Below, piece by piece: positions 52,945-62,010 of a stretch of DNA of 64,000 bases (its first letter is position 1; each line of letters opens with the position of its first letter). The notes under the pieces were generated by a model. That model saw only the letters and a list, made by a program, of their open reading frames with translations. It was not told the DNA's origin and made no database searches. The position numbers and the translations under genes were made by a program. Source of the DNA: Sinorhizobium alkalisoli (GTDB taxonomy: Bacteria > Pseudomonadota > Alphaproteobacteria > Rhizobiales > Rhizobiaceae); the NCBI RefSeq assembly GCF_008932245.1, contig NZ_CP034910.1, positions 620,001 through 684,000 on the forward strand. The letters are read 5' to 3'.

Positions 52945-55424
52945 CCACAACGACATCACATATCAAAAAGGTGCTGAAGCCGGGCGAGGCGGTCCGCTAC
53001 TGGCAGCTCGGTGCTGTCGCTGAAGAACGTTTCGACGTGCCGGACGCCCCGATGAAAGGGGAAATGGACCCGTTCTTCTTCCTGACGAAGCACAAGAACT
53101 TCATTCCGCACGAATATCCCTGCCGCACGATCTTTGCCGAACGCCACCGCGGAAACCGACCCGACATACGTGGCGCATTCCATGCCGCGCGGTGGTGGTT
53201 GCCCTTCGGTTCGCCGCGGCTTGACCTCTCGGGCTTCTGGTTCCGTCCGACGCGTCTTGCCAACTGGGCGCGCACCTTCATCGAAGCGGACGCGGCCGGA
53301 GAGGCGAAGGTTCGCCTCGGCACCTGCGGCGGCGCTGTCCTGTGGCTGAACGGCTCCGAAATCGGCTGGATGGCGCCCTACAGCCGCAATCTCGAGGCAA
53401 AAGCGGAATTCGACCTTCCCTTGAACGCGGGCCTCAACGAGATCACCCTGTTCTTCGACGATCTTGCCGAGCGCGACGCCCGCTATTTCATCCAGCTCGA
53501 CTATCTCTCGGGCCCGAGCGCCGCCGTCGCGGTGCCGGTTCCCTGCACCGGGGAGGCTGCGGATGCGGTCGAAGCCGCGCTCGACGGCATGCATTTCGAC
53601 CGGCCCGCCTATTTCGACGGCGACATGACGCTGATCTTCGCCGCCCCCTTACCGATGGACGTCAAGGTCGACGTCGCGGTCGAGGGCGACTTCATGTCGA
53701 CGGAACGTTTCGATTACGGCTTCGTGCTCAAGGCGGGCGAAACCCGCCTCGTCGTCGGCCCCTCGCGCGACATGCCAGCCGACTTCCGCCATTTCCGGAT
53801 GACGCTCGACGCGGAAGGTTTCGTCGCCTCCCGCTCGATTGGCGTCGAAATCTGCGATTCCGTCCGCCAAGGCAACGCACCCGCGTCACTTGCGGCACGG
53901 ATCGACGAGACACTCGACGAGATTTCTGAGTTCTCCGAGCGCGACACGGTGCGCGCCTTCGCGCGGCTGGCAAGCGGGCGCGGCGGTGCGGACACGGACG
54001 CGATGATCGAGGAAATCCTGCCCTCGATCGAGGACTGCCACGACTGCGCCGACTTCTCCCTCGTGCCGCTCATCTGGTCGCGCACCGCCTGGGGCACGGA
54101 GATTGGCGCGGCGACCCGCACGCGCATAGACCGCGCCATCCTCGGCTTCCGCTACTGGATGGACGAGCCGGGCAACGACGTGCAGTGGTATTTCTCCGAG
54201 AACCACGCGCTGCTCTTCCACACCTCGGCCTATCTCGCCGGCAACCTGCTGACGGACAAGACCTTCCTGCGTTCCGGTCGCAAGGGCGCCGAGCAGCGCG
54301 CCGTCGGTGCCGCCCGCGTGCGGGCCTGGCTTGACCATTTCGAAGCCTGGGAAATGGCGGAGTTCAATTCCGCCCCTTATTTCCCGATCGACCTCAAGGG
54401 TCTGACGGCGCTCGCCGCGCTGGCGCCTGATGCCGACATTGCCGAGCGCGCCAAGAAAGGCATCGTCCGGCTCTGCGAGATCGTCGCGCGCTGCGCCCAT
54501 CACGGCATGGTGACGGCGGCGCAGGGGCGCTCCTATGAGCACACGCTCTGCGCCGGCCGGTCGCTCGAGCTTTCGGGCGTTGCCCGCCTGCTCTGGGGCA
54601 AGGGCTGGTACGGCCGGCGCGTGCACGCGCTGCCGCAGCTTGCCGTCTGCCTGCGCGACCACGGCCTGCTGATTCCGGAAGCTTTCGAGGCCGTCGCGAA
54701 CCATCGCGCCGAGGCGCATCAGGAATGGTGCTTCTCTCAAGGCGAAAACCGCTTTGCCGCGCTCTATCACTACAAGAGCCGCGCCTTCGCCATGGGCTCG
54801 GCCGCCCACTACCGCTGGAACGAGTGGGGATACCAGGAGACCGTGCTGCATCTTCGCATCGGCGAGCGGCCGGAGGCCGCCGTCTGGATCAACCACCCCG
54901 GCGAGACGATCCAGTTCGGCTACGGCCGTCCGTCCTATTGGGGCGGTTGTGGCTCGCTGCCGCGCGCCCATCAATATCGCGGTCTGGCGGTGCTGGACTT
55001 CACGACGGTCGACGAACAGGCCGACTTCACCCATGCCTGGTTCCCGGTCGCGGAGTTCGACGAAAGCAGCGTCAAAGGCAATCTCGCTCTTGCCCGCAGC
55101 GGGTCCGGTGCCGTCCTTCTCAGGGGCAGCGCCCCGTTCGAGAGCGTGACCGTAGGCCCGTCCGCCAATGTCGAACTGCGCCAACGGGGCCGCAGGACCC
55201 GCTGGATCGTCCGCGTCTGCGAATCATCAAGCCTTGCGGAGGTCGAGGCACGCTTCGCGGCTCTTTCCGTGGAAGAAGAGGCCGACGGAACGCTTGTCGT
55301 CAACGATCCCGATTATGGGCCGGTGCGGTTCCGAGCGGATGGCTCGGCAGAAGCGGAAGGACGCATCATCGTACCGAAGGCATTCACCGTCGCCGGCGAG
55401 GCGACGATGCTATCGGCAGCATAG
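52941..55424 (+). CDS. Large cytoplasmic protein of unknown family, paralogue of 34672-37194
   Basis: An 827-residue protein colinear with the 840-residue protein of locus A. Shared blocks are GTCGGAVLWLNG at 127-138, FRYWMDEPGNDVQWYFSENH at 403-422, EFNSAPYFPID at 474-484, QGRSYEHTL, VWINHPGE and GRPSYWGGCGSLPR. The N-terminal segment and the second beta region are much less conserved than the helical core. No signal peptide. Sits between KduI and the binding protein, overlapping KduI by four bases. Both copies neighbour GH105, which argues for a step producing or consuming GH105 substrates. Confidence 0.7.
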   Translation: MTTTTSHIKKVLKPGEAVRYWQLGAVAEERFDVPDAPMKGEMDPFFFLTKHKNFIPHEYPCRTIFAERHRGNRPDIRGAFHAARWWLPFGSPRLDLSGFWFRPTRLANWARTFIEADAAGEAKVRLGTCGGAVLWLNGSEIGWMAPYSRNLEAKAEFDLPLNAGLNEITLFFDDLAERDARYFIQLDYLSGPSAAVAVPVPCTGEAADAVEAALDGMHFDRPAYFDGDMTLIFAAPLPMDVKVDVAVEGDFMSTERFDYGFVLKAGETRLVVGPSRDMPADFRHFRMTLDAEGFVASRSIGVEICDSVRQGNAPASLAARIDETLDEISEFSERDTVRAFARLASGRGGADTDAMIEEILPSIEDCHDCADFSLVPLIWSRTAWGTEIGAATRTRIDRAILGFRYWMDEPGNDVQWYFSENHALLFHTSAYLAGNLLTDKTFLRSGRKGAEQRAVGAARVRAWLDHFEAWEMAEFNSAPYFPIDLKGLTALAALAPDADIAERAKKGIVRLCEIVARCAHHGMVTAAQGRSYEHTLCAGRSLELSGVARLLWGKGWYGRRVHALPQLAVCLRDHGLLIPEAFEAVANHRAEAHQEWCFSQGENRFAALYHYKSRAFAMGSAAHYRWNEWGYQETVLHLRIGERPEAAVWINHPGETIQFGYGRPSYWGGCGSLPRAHQYRGLAVLDFTTVDEQADFTHAWFPVAEFDESSVKGNLALARSGSGAVLLRGSAPFESVTVGPSANVELRQRGRRTRWIVRVCESSSLAEVEARFAALSVEEEADGTLVVNDPDYGPVRFRADGSAEAEGRIIVPKAFTVAGEATMLSAA

Positions 55425-55502
55425 CCGGCATGAGCCGCCTGTATGGGGCAGGCGGTTTTGAACGCAGCGGGCGGGAGGCCCGCTTCAGGGAGGAGAACGA
55501 TC

Positions 55503-56771
55503 ATGACGAAGACCAAGACCATTCTGGCGGCGCTCGCCGTCGGGCTTCTGGCATCCACGTCGGCCCTTGCGGGCGACGTTCGCATTATGTGGTATTCGGA
55601 CGGCGTCGAAGGTGAGGTTCTGAAGGACCTGCTCGATCGCTTCATGAAGGAGAATCCTGGGATCAACGTCATCCTCGACAACGTCTCCTACAGCGTCGTG
55701 CGCGAACAGCTTCCGGTGCAGCTCGAGGCCGGCGACGGGCCGGATATCGCTCGCGTGACGAACCTCAAGGCGCAGAGCCAGCATTGGCTCGACCTGCGCC
55801 CTTTGGTCGCCGATGCGGCCTACTGGGATGAAAACTTCGGCGCGCAGGCCGATTGGATGCGGCCGGACGGCTCTAACCAGATCTCCGGCTTCATGACGCA
55901 GATTACACTGACTGGCGGCTTTGCCAACAAGACCCTGTTCGATCAAGCGGGCGTCGCCATTCCGGGCAAGGACGCGACCTGGGACGACTGGGCGAAGGCT
56001 GCCAGCGAAGTGGCGCAGAATCAGCAGGTCCCCTTCGCGATGGCACTCGACCGCTCCGGCCACCGCCTGACCGGTCCGGTCCTCTCTTTCGGCGCGAACT
56101 TCATCGGCGCGGACGCCAAGCCCGCTCCGCTCGATCAGGGCTCCAAGGATTTCCTCACCAAGTTCATCGGCTGGATCGAAGACGGGACGATGAGCAAGGA
56201 CGTCTGGGTCTCGGCCGCGGGCTCCACCTACCGGGCGGCTGCCGACGACTTCATCAACGGCCAGCTCGTCTACTATTATTCCGGGTCGTGGCAGGTGCCG
56301 AACTTCTCGACGAAGATCGGCTCGAACTTCGACTGGGTCGCGACCGGCAGCCCCTGCGGCTCGGTCAATTGCACCGGCATGCCGGGCGGCGCAGGCCTCG
56401 TCGCGATCAAGTACACGAAGAACCCGAAGGAAGTCGCGAAGGTGATGGACTATCTCGCCCGCGAAGACATCGTGAAGGAGTTTTCCGAGCGCACGCTGTT
56501 CCTGCCCGCGCACAAGGGTCTTCTGGCGAAGGGCCTCGACTTCAAGACCGATGACGCCCAGGCGAAGGAAGCTCTCAACGTCTTTGTCTCCTCAACCGGC
56601 TCCCTGTCCGAGCTCGCCCAGAAGCTGCCGGGCTGGTTCTGGTCCGATACCTTCTACGGCGCCATGGTCACCCGTGTCAGCCAGGCCGCTGCCGGGGAAA
56701 TGTCGGCCGACGAAGCCTTCTCACGCATCGACGCGGACATCGCGGCCAAGGTGAAGGACTCCGGCCTCTGA
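55503..56771 (+). CDS. Family 1 sugar-binding protein of ABC transporter (locus B)
   Basis: A 422-residue SBP_bac_1 protein, signal peptide ending STSALA at residue 23. It is a paralogue of the locus A protein: LPVQLEAGDGPDIARV, GGFANKTLFDQAG, ALDRSGHRLTG and the cysteine pair CGSVNCTGMPGG are all matched there. GGGAGGAGAACG precedes the ATG. A GC hairpin separates it from the permeases. Confidence 0.93.
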   Translation: MTKTKTILAALAVGLLASTSALAGDVRIMWYSDGVEGEVLKDLLDRFMKENPGINVILDNVSYSVVREQLPVQLEAGDGPDIARVTNLKAQSQHWLDLRPLVADAAYWDENFGAQADWMRPDGSNQISGFMTQITLTGGFANKTLFDQAGVAIPGKDATWDDWAKAASEVAQNQQVPFAMALDRSGHRLTGPVLSFGANFIGADAKPAPLDQGSKDFLTKFIGWIEDGTMSKDVWVSAAGSTYRAAADDFINGQLVYYYSGSWQVPNFSTKIGSNFDWVATGSPCGSVNCTGMPGGAGLVAIKYTKNPKEVAKVMDYLAREDIVKEFSERTLFLPAHKGLLAKGLDFKTDDAQAKEALNVFVSSTGSLSELAQKLPGWFWSDTFYGAMVTRVSQAAAGEMSADEAFSRIDADIAAKVKDSGL

Positions 56772-56855
56772 CCAGGCCGATCCGCGAGGCGAACCAACCT
56801 CGGACATCCGCCGGCGGCATGACGCTGCCGACGGCACCGGGATGCGGTCACGGTC

Positions 56856-56878
56856 GCCCGCCGCCGCTATCGGCGGGC
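56856..56878 (+). terminator. Hairpin between binding-protein and permease genes (locus B)
   Basis: GCCCGCCG (56856-56863) and CGGCGGGC (56871-56878) form an 8-bp stem with a 7-base loop, ending 17 bases before the permease start. No T-run. Same position as the hairpins at 4648 and 44565. Confidence 0.5.
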
Positions 56879-56895
56879 CTGGGAGGGAAACCGAC

Positions 56896-57915
56896 ATGAG
56901 AATGGACGAATCCGGCAGATCCGGTTTGGGCCAGATCGCCATGATGCCGATACACTTCCTTATGGGCGTTCTGGATGCGCCGTTGCGCTGGCTGCAGCGG
57001 GCTACCGGCATCAATGGCATGGCGGCGTTCTTCCTGCTGCCGAACATGATGATCTTCGGCGTCTTCGTGCTGCTGCCATTCTTCATCAACTTCGCCTATT
57101 CGATGACCGGCGGCACCGCCCTCTTCCTGCCGGACCGCAGCTTCGTCGGCGCGGACCAGTATGCGCGGCTCTTCGACTGCGGAAGCTATATCGATCCTGG
57201 AAGCTGCGCGGAGGACACGTTCTGGACCGCGGTGCGCAACACCGGCTGGTTCGTCGTGCTCCAGGTCACGCTGATGATCCTCGTCTCGCTCGTCACCGCG
57301 CTGATTCTCAACCGTGAGCTGATGGCGCGCAGCTTCTGGCGTGCAGTCTTCTTCTTCCCGGTCCTCCTGTCGCCGGTCGTTGTCGGCCTCATCTGGAAGT
57401 GGATACTCCAGCGCCAGGGCCTCCTCAATTTCGGCCTTTATAGCCTCGGCTTTGACCCCTATGTCTGGCTCAACGACCGCAACTGGTCGTTTGCCGCGAC
57501 CATCGGCGTGTCGATCTGGGCGCATATGGGCTTCTACACGCTGATCCTGCTTGCCGGTCTTCAGGCAATCCCGAAGGACCTCTACGAGGCCGCGGAAATG
57601 GACGGTACGCGCCCGGCGCGCGCCTTCTGGCGCATCACCCTGCCGCTGCTCATGCCCAACCTGCTCGTCGTCGTCGTGCTCGTGCTCATCCGCGCGGTGC
57701 AGATCTTCGACGAGGTCTACGTGCTGACTGGCGGCGGTCCTGGCACCAGCACGCTCTATCTCACGCAATATATCTACGAGACCGGCTTCGCGGCGCAGCT
57801 GCGCAATCCCGGCCTTGCCGCCGCCGCCTCCATCCTCATGGGCGCCGTGCTCGTCGTGCTCACATTGCTTCAGCTCGGCCTCGGCCGCTCGGAAAAGAAG
57901 GGAGGCCGCAAATGA
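56896..57915 (+). CDS. Sugar ABC transporter permease, MalF/UgpA type (locus B)
   Basis: A 339-residue permease, paralogue of 30133-31122. EAA loop KDLYEAAEMDGTRPARAFWR; periplasmic cysteine pair in CGSYIDPGSCAEDTFW. GGGAGGG precedes ATG 56896. Overlaps the next permease by four bases. Confidence 0.93.
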   Translation: MRMDESGRSGLGQIAMMPIHFLMGVLDAPLRWLQRATGINGMAAFFLLPNMMIFGVFVLLPFFINFAYSMTGGTALFLPDRSFVGADQYARLFDCGSYIDPGSCAEDTFWTAVRNTGWFVVLQVTLMILVSLVTALILNRELMARSFWRAVFFFPVLLSPVVVGLIWKWILQRQGLLNFGLYSLGFDPYVWLNDRNWSFAATIGVSIWAHMGFYTLILLAGLQAIPKDLYEAAEMDGTRPARAFWRITLPLLMPNLLVVVVLVLIRAVQIFDEVYVLTGGGPGTSTLYLTQYIYETGFAAQLRNPGLAAAASILMGAVLVVLTLLQLGLGRSEKKGGRK

Positions 57916-58964
57916 GCGCGATCGTACGCTTTCTCACTCGCCGCCGGGGCGGCAAGGGCTGGCACTGGACCGATATCGTCACCTGGGCCTGGCTGGTGGG
58001 CGGTCTCCTCATCATGTTCGGCCCGGCCGTCTGGCTGGTCGGCTCGTCCTTCAAGTCGCCGGCAGCGCTTGCCGAATTCCCGCCGACGATCCTGCCCTAT
58101 GTCACGCAGAAGGTGACGGTGGAGGGTTACGACAAGCCGCTCGACCTCTACGAGGCGACGCTCGAGGACGGCAGCACGGTGGTACTTGCCGAAGTGCGCC
58201 GCATCGGCGTGACGAGCCAGATGGTCGATCCGGCAAAGCCCGGCGAGATCATCAAGGTCAACATCGCCAAGCGCACGCCGGTGCGTGAAATGTCCTTCGC
58301 GACGGCAAATTACACCGAACCCTTCACCCATTTCGACTTCGTGCGCTACCTCTGGAACTCCGTCTTCGTAACGGTAACGGCGACGCTAATCACGCTCATC
58401 GTCAACTCCATGGCCGCCTTCGCGCTCAGCAAATACGAGTTCCGCGGTCGAACGGTGGCGATGCTCGTGATCCTCGCCACGCTGATGGTGCCGCTCTCCG
58501 TCATCATGGTACCGCTTTATTCGATCGTCTCGGCGCTCGGCCTCTTCAACAATCTCTGGGGAGTAATCCTCCCGACGGTAGCGACGCCGACCGGCGTCTT
58601 CATCCTGCGCCAGTACATGCTGACCATTCCGGACGAGCTCGTCGATGCCGCGCGCATGGACAAGGCGTCGGAATGGCAGATCTACTGGCGCATCATCCTG
58701 CCGCTGACGGCGCCAGCGTTGGCCGTGCTTGCGATTTTTTCCGTCGTCTGGCGCTGGAACGACTTCCTGTGGCCGCTGATCGTTCTATCCCGCAAGGAGC
58801 TCTACACGCTGCAGGTCGGTCTCAGCATCTATTCCGGTGAGCTGAACGTGCAGTGGCACTTCATCCTCGCCATGACCGTCGTGACAATGATCCCGGTCGT
58901 GCTGGTCTTCATCTTCCTGCAGCGCTTCATCACCACCGGCATCGCCGGCACCGGACTGAAATAG
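57912..58964 (+). CDS. Sugar ABC transporter permease, MalG type with extra periplasmic domain (locus B)
   Basis: A 350-residue permease, paralogue of 29072-30130 and carrying the same insertion of about 70 residues after the first span (VEGYDKPLDLYEATLEDG to FATANYTEPF). EAA loop: VDAARMDKASEWQIYWR. The C-terminus RFITTGIAGTGLK matches the locus A protein. The stop lies 8 bases before the ATPase start. Confidence 0.93.
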   Translation: MSAIVRFLTRRRGGKGWHWTDIVTWAWLVGGLLIMFGPAVWLVGSSFKSPAALAEFPPTILPYVTQKVTVEGYDKPLDLYEATLEDGSTVVLAEVRRIGVTSQMVDPAKPGEIIKVNIAKRTPVREMSFATANYTEPFTHFDFVRYLWNSVFVTVTATLITLIVNSMAAFALSKYEFRGRTVAMLVILATLMVPLSVIMVPLYSIVSALGLFNNLWGVILPTVATPTGVFILRQYMLTIPDELVDAARMDKASEWQIYWRIILPLTAPALAVLAIFSVVWRWNDFLWPLIVLSRKELYTLQVGLSIYSGELNVQWHFILAMTVVTMIPVVLVFIFLQRFITTGIAGTGLK

Positions 58965-58972
58965 GGGGCATC

Positions 58973-60055
58973 ATGGGCCATATCAAGCTCACCAATGTGA
59001 AGAAGTCGTTCGGCGCCGTCGACGTCATCCACGACATCAATCTGGAGATCGAGGACGGCGAGTTCGTCGTCTTCGTCGGCCCGTCGGGCTGTGGCAAGTC
59101 CACGCTGCTGCGCATGATCGCCGGCCTCGACCGGCCGTCGAGCGGTGATCTTGCCATCGACGGCAAGGTGGTCAACACCGTGCCGGCCGCCGACCGCGGA
59201 CTTGCCATGGTCTTCCAGTCCTATGCGCTTTATCCGCATATGAGCGTGCGCCAGAACCTCGCCTTCGGCCTCGAGAACACCCGCATGCCGAAGGACGAGA
59301 TCGCCGCACGCATCGCCGAAGCGGCCCGCATGCTGGAGATCGACAGCTATCTCGACCGCCGCCCGGGCCAGCTTTCGGGCGGTCAGCGCCAGCGCGTCGC
59401 CATCGGCCGCGCCATCGTGCGTCGGCCCGTCGCGTTCCTGCTCGATGAGCCGCTGTCGAATCTCGACGCGGAACTGCGCGGCTCCACCCGCGCCGAGCTT
59501 GCCGCGCTTCACGCGCGCCTTGCCGCGACGATGATCTACGTGACGCACGATCAGGTCGAGGCGATGACGCTGGCCGACCGCATCGTCGTGCTGCGCGCCG
59601 GGCGCATCGAGCAGGTCGGCACGCCGCTTGAACTCTACAATCGTCCCGCCAACCGCTTCGTCGCCGGCTTCATCGGCTCGCCGCACATGAACTTCCTCGA
59701 AGGCACCGTGGAATCGACTCACTCGTCGCGGGCAATCACCACGCTTGCCGGCGGCCATCGGCTGGAAGTTCCGGTTGGCAGCGCTGCGGTGACGAAGGGC
59801 GCGCGCATCGCTCTCGGCGTGCGACCGCACCACATCGCGCTCGGCGGCGAGGCCAGCATCCCCGCGAAGATCCGGCTGGTAGAATCGCTCGGCGCGGAAA
59901 CCGTACTGCATGCTGACGTCGCCGGGCAGAAGGTTCTCGTCGTCGCTCCCGGCCAGCATCATCTGGAGCCGGGCGCCGACATCGGCCTGTCCTTGTCTGC
60001 GGCACCCATCCATGTCTTCGATGACAAGGGGCTTCGCCTTGACCACGCTCTTTGA
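58973..60055 (+). CDS. Sugar ABC transporter ATPase, UgpC/MsmK type (locus B)
   Basis: A 360-residue ATPase: Walker [10 protein letters not shown] at 36-44, [34 protein letters not shown] and a TOBE region (ALGVRPHHI). AGGGGGCATC precedes ATG 58973. Its end overlaps the KduD start region by up to 35 bases. Confidence 0.94.
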   Translation: MGHIKLTNVKKSFGAVDVIHDINLEIEDGEFVVFVGPSGCGKSTLLRMIAGLDRPSSGDLAIDGKVVNTVPAADRGLAMVFQSYALYPHMSVRQNLAFGLENTRMPKDEIAARIAEAARMLEIDSYLDRRPGQLSGGQRQRVAIGRAIVRRPVAFLLDEPLSNLDAELRGSTRAELAALHARLAATMIYVTHDQVEAMTLADRIVVLRAGRIEQVGTPLELYNRPANRFVAGFIGSPHMNFLEGTVESTHSSRAITTLAGGHRLEVPVGSAAVTKGARIALGVRPHHIALGGEASIPAKIRLVESLGAETVLHADVAGQKVLVVAPGQHHLEPGADIGLSLSAAPIHVFDDKGLRLDHAL

Positions 60056-60797
60056 CCTTGCCGGCAAGACCGCGCTCGTGACGGGCGCCAGAACCGGCCT
60101 TGGCAGGGGAATGGCGCTCGCGCTGGCGCGAGCGGGCGCCGACATCGCCGCGATCGGCTCCACGGAAATGCCCGAGACGGAAACGCTTGTCCGCGACGCG
60201 GGCAGGCGTTTCCACGTCCAGAAGGTCGATCTCTCGAAACCGTTTGATGCGGCCGCCGTCATCGGCAATGTGGCTGGCGCCTTTGGCGGCATCGACATCC
60301 TCGTCAACAATGCCGGCATCATCCGCCGCGCTGATCTGCTCGACTACAAGGAGAGTGATTGGGACGACGTTCTCGACGTCAACCTGAAGTCTGTGTTCCT
60401 GCTGTCGCAGGCCGCCGCCCGTCACATGATCGCGACGAAGCGGCCCGGCCGCATCGTCAACGTGGCCTCTATGTTGACCTTCCAGGGCGGCATCCGCGTG
60501 CCGGCCTATACCGCCTCCAAGCACGGTATCGCAGGCCTGACCAAGGCGATGGCAAACGAGCTTGCACCGCACGGCATCACCGTCAACGCCATTGCGCCAG
60601 GCTATATGGAAACGGACAATACCGAGGCACTGCGCCATGATCCCGATCGCAACGCGCAGATTTCCGCGCGCATTCCGATAGGACGCTGGGGGACGCCAGA
60701 CGATCTGGCCACCGCAGTGCTGTTCTTCGCGGCGCCCGCCTCGTCCTACGTGACCGGCACCGTGCTGCCGGTCGACGGCGGTTGGATGGTGCGGTAG
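60021..60797 (+). CDS. kduD: 2-deoxy-D-gluconate 3-dehydrogenase / 2,5-diketo-3-deoxygluconate reductase KduD
   Basis: A short-chain dehydrogenase of about 258 residues that reduces 2,5-diketo-3-deoxygluconate to 2-keto-3-deoxygluconate after KduI. Cofactor loop TGARTGLG at 21-28, NNAG at 96-99, catalytic Ser150, Tyr163 and Lys167 (YTASK). FDLAGKTALVTGA and the ending VLPVDGGWMVR are typical of KduD. ATG 60021 lacks a ribosome site; TTG 60039 has AAGGGG 7 bases upstream and would give 252 residues, close to E. coli KduD. Last gene of the locus B operon. Confidence 0.92.
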   Translation: MTRGFALTTLFDLAGKTALVTGARTGLGRGMALALARAGADIAAIGSTEMPETETLVRDAGRRFHVQKVDLSKPFDAAAVIGNVAGAFGGIDILVNNAGIIRRADLLDYKESDWDDVLDVNLKSVFLLSQAAARHMIATKRPGRIVNVASMLTFQGGIRVPAYTASKHGIAGLTKAMANELAPHGITVNAIAPGYMETDNTEALRHDPDRNAQISARIPIGRWGTPDDLATAVLFFAAPASSYVTGTVLPVDGGWMVR

Positions 60798-60854
60798 TGA
60801 ATATCCCAAAACCTTCGAGGTTTCGACCGGGGTGATCTACACCTGGCGGCGGCA

Positions 60855-60897
60855 AGCTTGGTCCGGCAGGCCGGCCGGCCGTTCTGCCGGTCAAGCT
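60855..60897 (+). terminator. Large hairpin after kduD
   Basis: AGCTTG-GT-CCGGCAG pairs with CTGCCGG-T-CAAGCT, a 13-bp stem with a small internal bulge and a GC-rich loop containing GGCCGGCCGGCC. A smaller stem AAACCT-TCG-AGGTTT precedes it at 60809-60823. No T-run follows. The 300-base gap 60798-61097 contains no gene; these structures probably separate the kdu operon from the curlin genes. Confidence 0.5.
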
Positions 60898-61097
60898 CGT
60901 CGACTCTGCCGGATGGGCGCTCACCTTTGTTGCGCTGGCGGGGTCCTGGACAGGCTGAAAGGGCTGGTCAGCATTGCGCAGCAGCCGCGATCATCACCTG
61001 AACCCCAACTGAACGGCGTCTTCAGCCTCCGTTCGAACGGCGTGATCTACAAAGAAGCCGTTCAACACGCGGCCCGTCCGCCAAAGGAGACGCTGTC

Positions 61098-61532
61098 ATG
61101 ATCCGCAAATCCATCGCATCCGCCCTTTTCGTTCTCGGCAGCATTGCCGCTGCTGTTCCCGCGTCGGCGAACGACGTGCGCATCGAGCAATATGGCTGGT
61201 CGAACTCGGCCGGCGGCGCCCAGGGCGGCTACAGAAACCGTATCCGCGTCTATCAGAACGGCCGCTACAACACGGCGATCGGCCAGCAGGACGGCCGCCG
61301 CAATCTGTCCGCCATCGGTCAGGAAGGCAATCGCAACTACGGCGCTACCTATCAAACCGGCAATCGCAACGTCGCCGGCGTCGGCCAATTCGGCTCCAAT
61401 CACAACGCGATCCTCACCCAGGACGGCAACGGCAATGTCGCTGCCGGCGTGCAGGTGGGCCGTGGCTGCGACGCCAATGTCAGCCAGGGCGGCCGTGGCA
61501 ATGTCGCCGCCTTCGTCCAAACCTGCCCGTGA
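61098..61532 (+). CDS. Curlin-repeat amyloid subunit (CsgA-like)
   Basis: A 144-residue secreted protein: signal peptide to about residue 24 (PASA), then imperfect curlin repeats of the Q-x-G-x-x-N type, such as YQNGRYNTAIGQQ, GQEGNRNYG, YQTGNRNVAGVGQ and TQDGNGNVAAGVQ. Such repeats stack into functional amyloid fibres of biofilms. Two cysteines (124 and 143) in the C-terminal part are unusual for a curlin. AAGGAG precedes the ATG. First of three genes in a curli-type operon. Confidence 0.85.
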   Translation: MIRKSIASALFVLGSIAAAVPASANDVRIEQYGWSNSAGGAQGGYRNRIRVYQNGRYNTAIGQQDGRRNLSAIGQEGNRNYGATYQTGNRNVAGVGQFGSNHNAILTQDGNGNVAAGVQVGRGCDANVSQGGRGNVAAFVQTCP

Positions 61533-61543
61533 GGAGGCGAGCC

Positions 61544-61945
61544 ATGCCCCGCATCGCCGATCATCCCCGCCGTGCCACGGCGGCACTCGCTCTGGTCCTG
61601 CTCCCGGCCGTCGCCTTGGCGGCCATGGGAGCCGCCGGTCAGGCCGACGGGCCGGTGCGCTGCGAGATCCGTGTCGCTCCCGAGGGCACGCTGATGACGC
61701 TGGAGGCGCTGGTCCACGCCGATAAGAACGTGAGCGGCACCTATTCCTTCCGCGTCAAAAGCGCCGGCCGTATGGGCGGCACTGATATCGAGCAGGGCGG
61801 CGCCTTCGATGCCGCGCCCGGCCGGCCCGCCGTGCTCGGCACCGTCGCGCTCAGTGCGAACGGTGCCGCCTATGACGCGGCGCTCGACGTGACCGTCCGT
61901 GGCAGCAATGTCAGCTGCACCGAGCGCGTCGGAGGCAGGAAGTGA
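61544..61945 (+). CDS. csgH: CsgH-like periplasmic curli assembly/inhibitor protein
   Basis: A 133-residue protein with a signal peptide (hydrophobic ATAALALVLLPAVALAA) and a beta-sandwich-like mature part: VRCEIRVAPEGTLMTLEALV, SGTYSFRVKSAGRMGGTDIE, and a late cysteine in SNVSCTERV that could pair with Cys in VRCEI. CsgH is the alphaproteobacterial counterpart of CsgC, which stops premature curlin aggregation in the periplasm. GAGGAGG precedes ATG 61544. Its place between two curlin genes fits. Confidence 0.75.
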   Translation: MPRIADHPRRATAALALVLLPAVALAAMGAAGQADGPVRCEIRVAPEGTLMTLEALVHADKNVSGTYSFRVKSAGRMGGTDIEQGGAFDAAPGRPAVLGTVALSANGAAYDAALDVTVRGSNVSCTERVGGRK

Positions 61946-62010
61946 AATTCAAACAGCGGCCATCACGCGTCTGACAAGACGCGCCGGCGCCGCAGGGAGG
62001 TGGAGTTCCG

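Noticed and set aside
58829..60322. A 497-codon minus-strand frame across the locus B ATPase and kduD
   Set aside because: It crosses two well-defined genes in antisense and has no recognisable domain.
60869..60880. GGCCGGCCGGCC palindrome after kduD as a replication or recombination site
   Set aside because: It is the loop of a larger hairpin and too simple in high-GC DNA to claim a site.
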